DNA from: an uncultured Campylobacteraceae bacterium
GTDB lineage: Bacteria; Campylobacterota; Campylobacteria; Campylobacterales; Arcobacteraceae
Length of the DNA: 5,917 nucleotides
Assembly (NCBI GenBank): GCA_913057765.1
Contig: CAJXPH010000174.1
Span: 1 to 5,917, forward strand
Direction of reading: 5' to 3'
The notes beneath the pieces are model-generated. The model was not told the DNA's origin. It did not search any database and saw only the letters and a list, made by a program, of their open reading frames with translations. Below are positions 5,325 through 5,917 of this stretch, in pieces. Position 1 is the first letter of the stretch. Each line of letters starts with the position of its first letter. Both the position numbers and the translations under genes were made by a program.

Positions 5325-5756
5325 ATGAAAAAAATACTATTTTTAACACTGCTGGCAGCAACTCTAAGTTTTGCCGAAATGGAAAAAGAGATGACAGTTT
5401 ACAAAACGCCATATTGTGGGTGTTGTGGTAATTGGATTAAAGCTATGGAAAAAGAAGGCTTTAAAATAAATACCATTGTAAAAGATGACTTTCATGAAGT
5501 AAAAGAAGCAAATGGTATTACAGGAAAAACTTCATCTTGTCATACTGCATTAATAGATGGCTATGTTATAGAAGGTCATGTAGATTACTCTGCAATAAAA
5601 AGATTACTTACTGAAAAACCAAAAGATATAAGAGGATTAACTGTTCCTGGTATGGTTGTAGGAAGTCCTGGTATGGAAATGGGTAATAAAAAAGATCCTT
5701 ATAATATTTTAGCTATTAAAAAAGATGGTTCAACAGAAATTTATGAAAAACATTAA
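5325..5756 (+). CDS. DUF411 / CopG-like periplasmic metal-binding protein
   Basis: This 143-residue protein has a signal peptide (cleavage near SFA at 15-17) and a DUF411 domain. The family signature is complete: VYKTPYCGCCGNW with C31, C33 and C34 (CxCC), then SCHTALIDGYVIEGHV with C72, H73 and H85, then GLTVPGMVVGSPGMEMG with M110, M117 and M119. DUF411 includes CopG, a thioredoxin-like periplasmic protein that binds a multi-copper cluster through these Cys and His residues and contributes to copper resistance. All the key residues appear present. AAGGAA precedes the ATG, and the gene is 10 nt after the cytochrome stop, so the two are co-transcribed. It is the strongest single indicator that this window handles copper. 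Other thiophilic metals are possible for the family. Confidence 0.95.
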   Translation: MKKILFLTLLAATLSFAEMEKEMTVYKTPYCGCCGNWIKAMEKEGFKINTIVKDDFHEVKEANGITGKTSSCHTALIDGYVIEGHVDYSAIKRLLTEKPKDIRGLTVPGMVVGSPGMEMGNKKDPYNILAIKKDGSTEIYEKH

Positions 5757-5791
5757 TATCAATTATAGATATTTGTATAAAAGGATATCTT

Positions 5792-5867
5792 ATGAGAAAT
5801 AAATTTTTAATTTCAATAGCCATTATAGGAATGTCTGTAATACCAGCATTTTCACATGGTACAGTAA
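5792..5867 (+). CDS. N-terminus of a secreted protein, cut by adapter
   Basis: The ATG at 5792 has AAAGGA upstream and lies 35 nt after the DUF411 stop, so this is probably a third operon member. The 25 complete genomic codons encode a signal peptide (MRNKFLISIAIIGMSVIPAFS) followed by HGTV. Cleavage after AFS would expose an N-terminal histidine. Such a His-Gly start is seen in copper 'histidine-brace' proteins such as AA10 lytic polysaccharide monooxygenases, and His-rich starts occur in CopC-like proteins. The fragment is too short to assign a family. The apparent continuation VSYTHLTLPTKRIV and the stop at 5912-5914 are adapter translation and must be discarded. Confidence 0.75.
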
Positions 5868-5917
5868 CTGTCTCTTATACACATCTGACGCTGCCGACGA
5901 AGAGGATAGTGTAGATC
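5868..5917 (+). other. Nextera adapter with i5 index and P5 start (not genomic)
   Basis: CTGTCTCTTATACACATCT (5868-5886) is the reverse-complement Tn5 mosaic end. It is followed by GACGCTGCCGACGA of the read-1 adapter, an 8-base index AGAGGATA (5901-5908), and GTGTAGATC from the P5 primer. The index is the reverse complement of TATCCTCT, which I recall as Nextera S503. Genomic sequence ends at about 5867. Confidence 0.98.

Noticed and set aside
5767..5790. Inverted repeat AGATAT/ATATCT before the last gene
   Set aside because: Short AT-only arms in AT-rich DNA have no support as an operator.

Overview
This is a 5.9 kb AT-rich fragment. Its gene families, low GC content and codon use fit a member of the Campylobacterota, with Arcobacteraceae the best guess. 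That placement comes from general resemblance, not from a marker gene. Bases 1-26 and 5868-5917 are Nextera/Tn5 sequencing-library adapters, so the genuine DNA is 27-5867. The genes at both ends are cut artificially, not by biology.

The left half on the minus strand is the notable region. It reads, in transcription order, a YceI-family secreted protein (2365-1787), a secreted peptide precursor with four GSCGAGKCG repeats (1717-1397), a DUF692 multinuclear non-heme iron oxidase (MNIO; 1347-526), and the N-terminal two thirds of a DUF2063-type partner protein (533-27, truncated). Precursor, MNIO and DUF2063 partner together form the core of a bufferin/HvfABC-type RiPP pathway. In that pathway cysteines in a secreted peptide are oxidatively converted to copper-binding heterocycles. 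The repeated bis-cysteine CGAGKCG unit and the YceI gene in front are the most distinctive parts.

The centre is regulatory. A plus-strand OmpR-family response regulator overlaps a membrane histidine kinase gene (2463-4254). A second, closely paralogous response regulator lies on the opposite strand (4910-4251), and the last bases of its gene overlap those of the kinase gene. On the right, a small c-type cytochrome, a DUF411 (CopG-like) CxCC protein and a truncated secreted protein form a plus-strand operon (5021 to the end).

The two divergent intergenic regions (2366-2462 and 4911-5020) have a similar design. Each holds a tandem hexamer of form CYAYAY-N5-CYAYAY with an 11-bp period, next to the -10 of the effector gene (yceI or cytochrome). 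Each also has a TGnTATACT extended -10 for the regulator gene facing the other way. I infer that the paralogous regulators bind both sites and tie the RiPP operon and the cytochrome/DUF411 operon into one regulon. Copper or another thiophilic metal is the likely signal. The metal and the wiring are inferred; the sequence directly shows only the families, motifs and gene layout.
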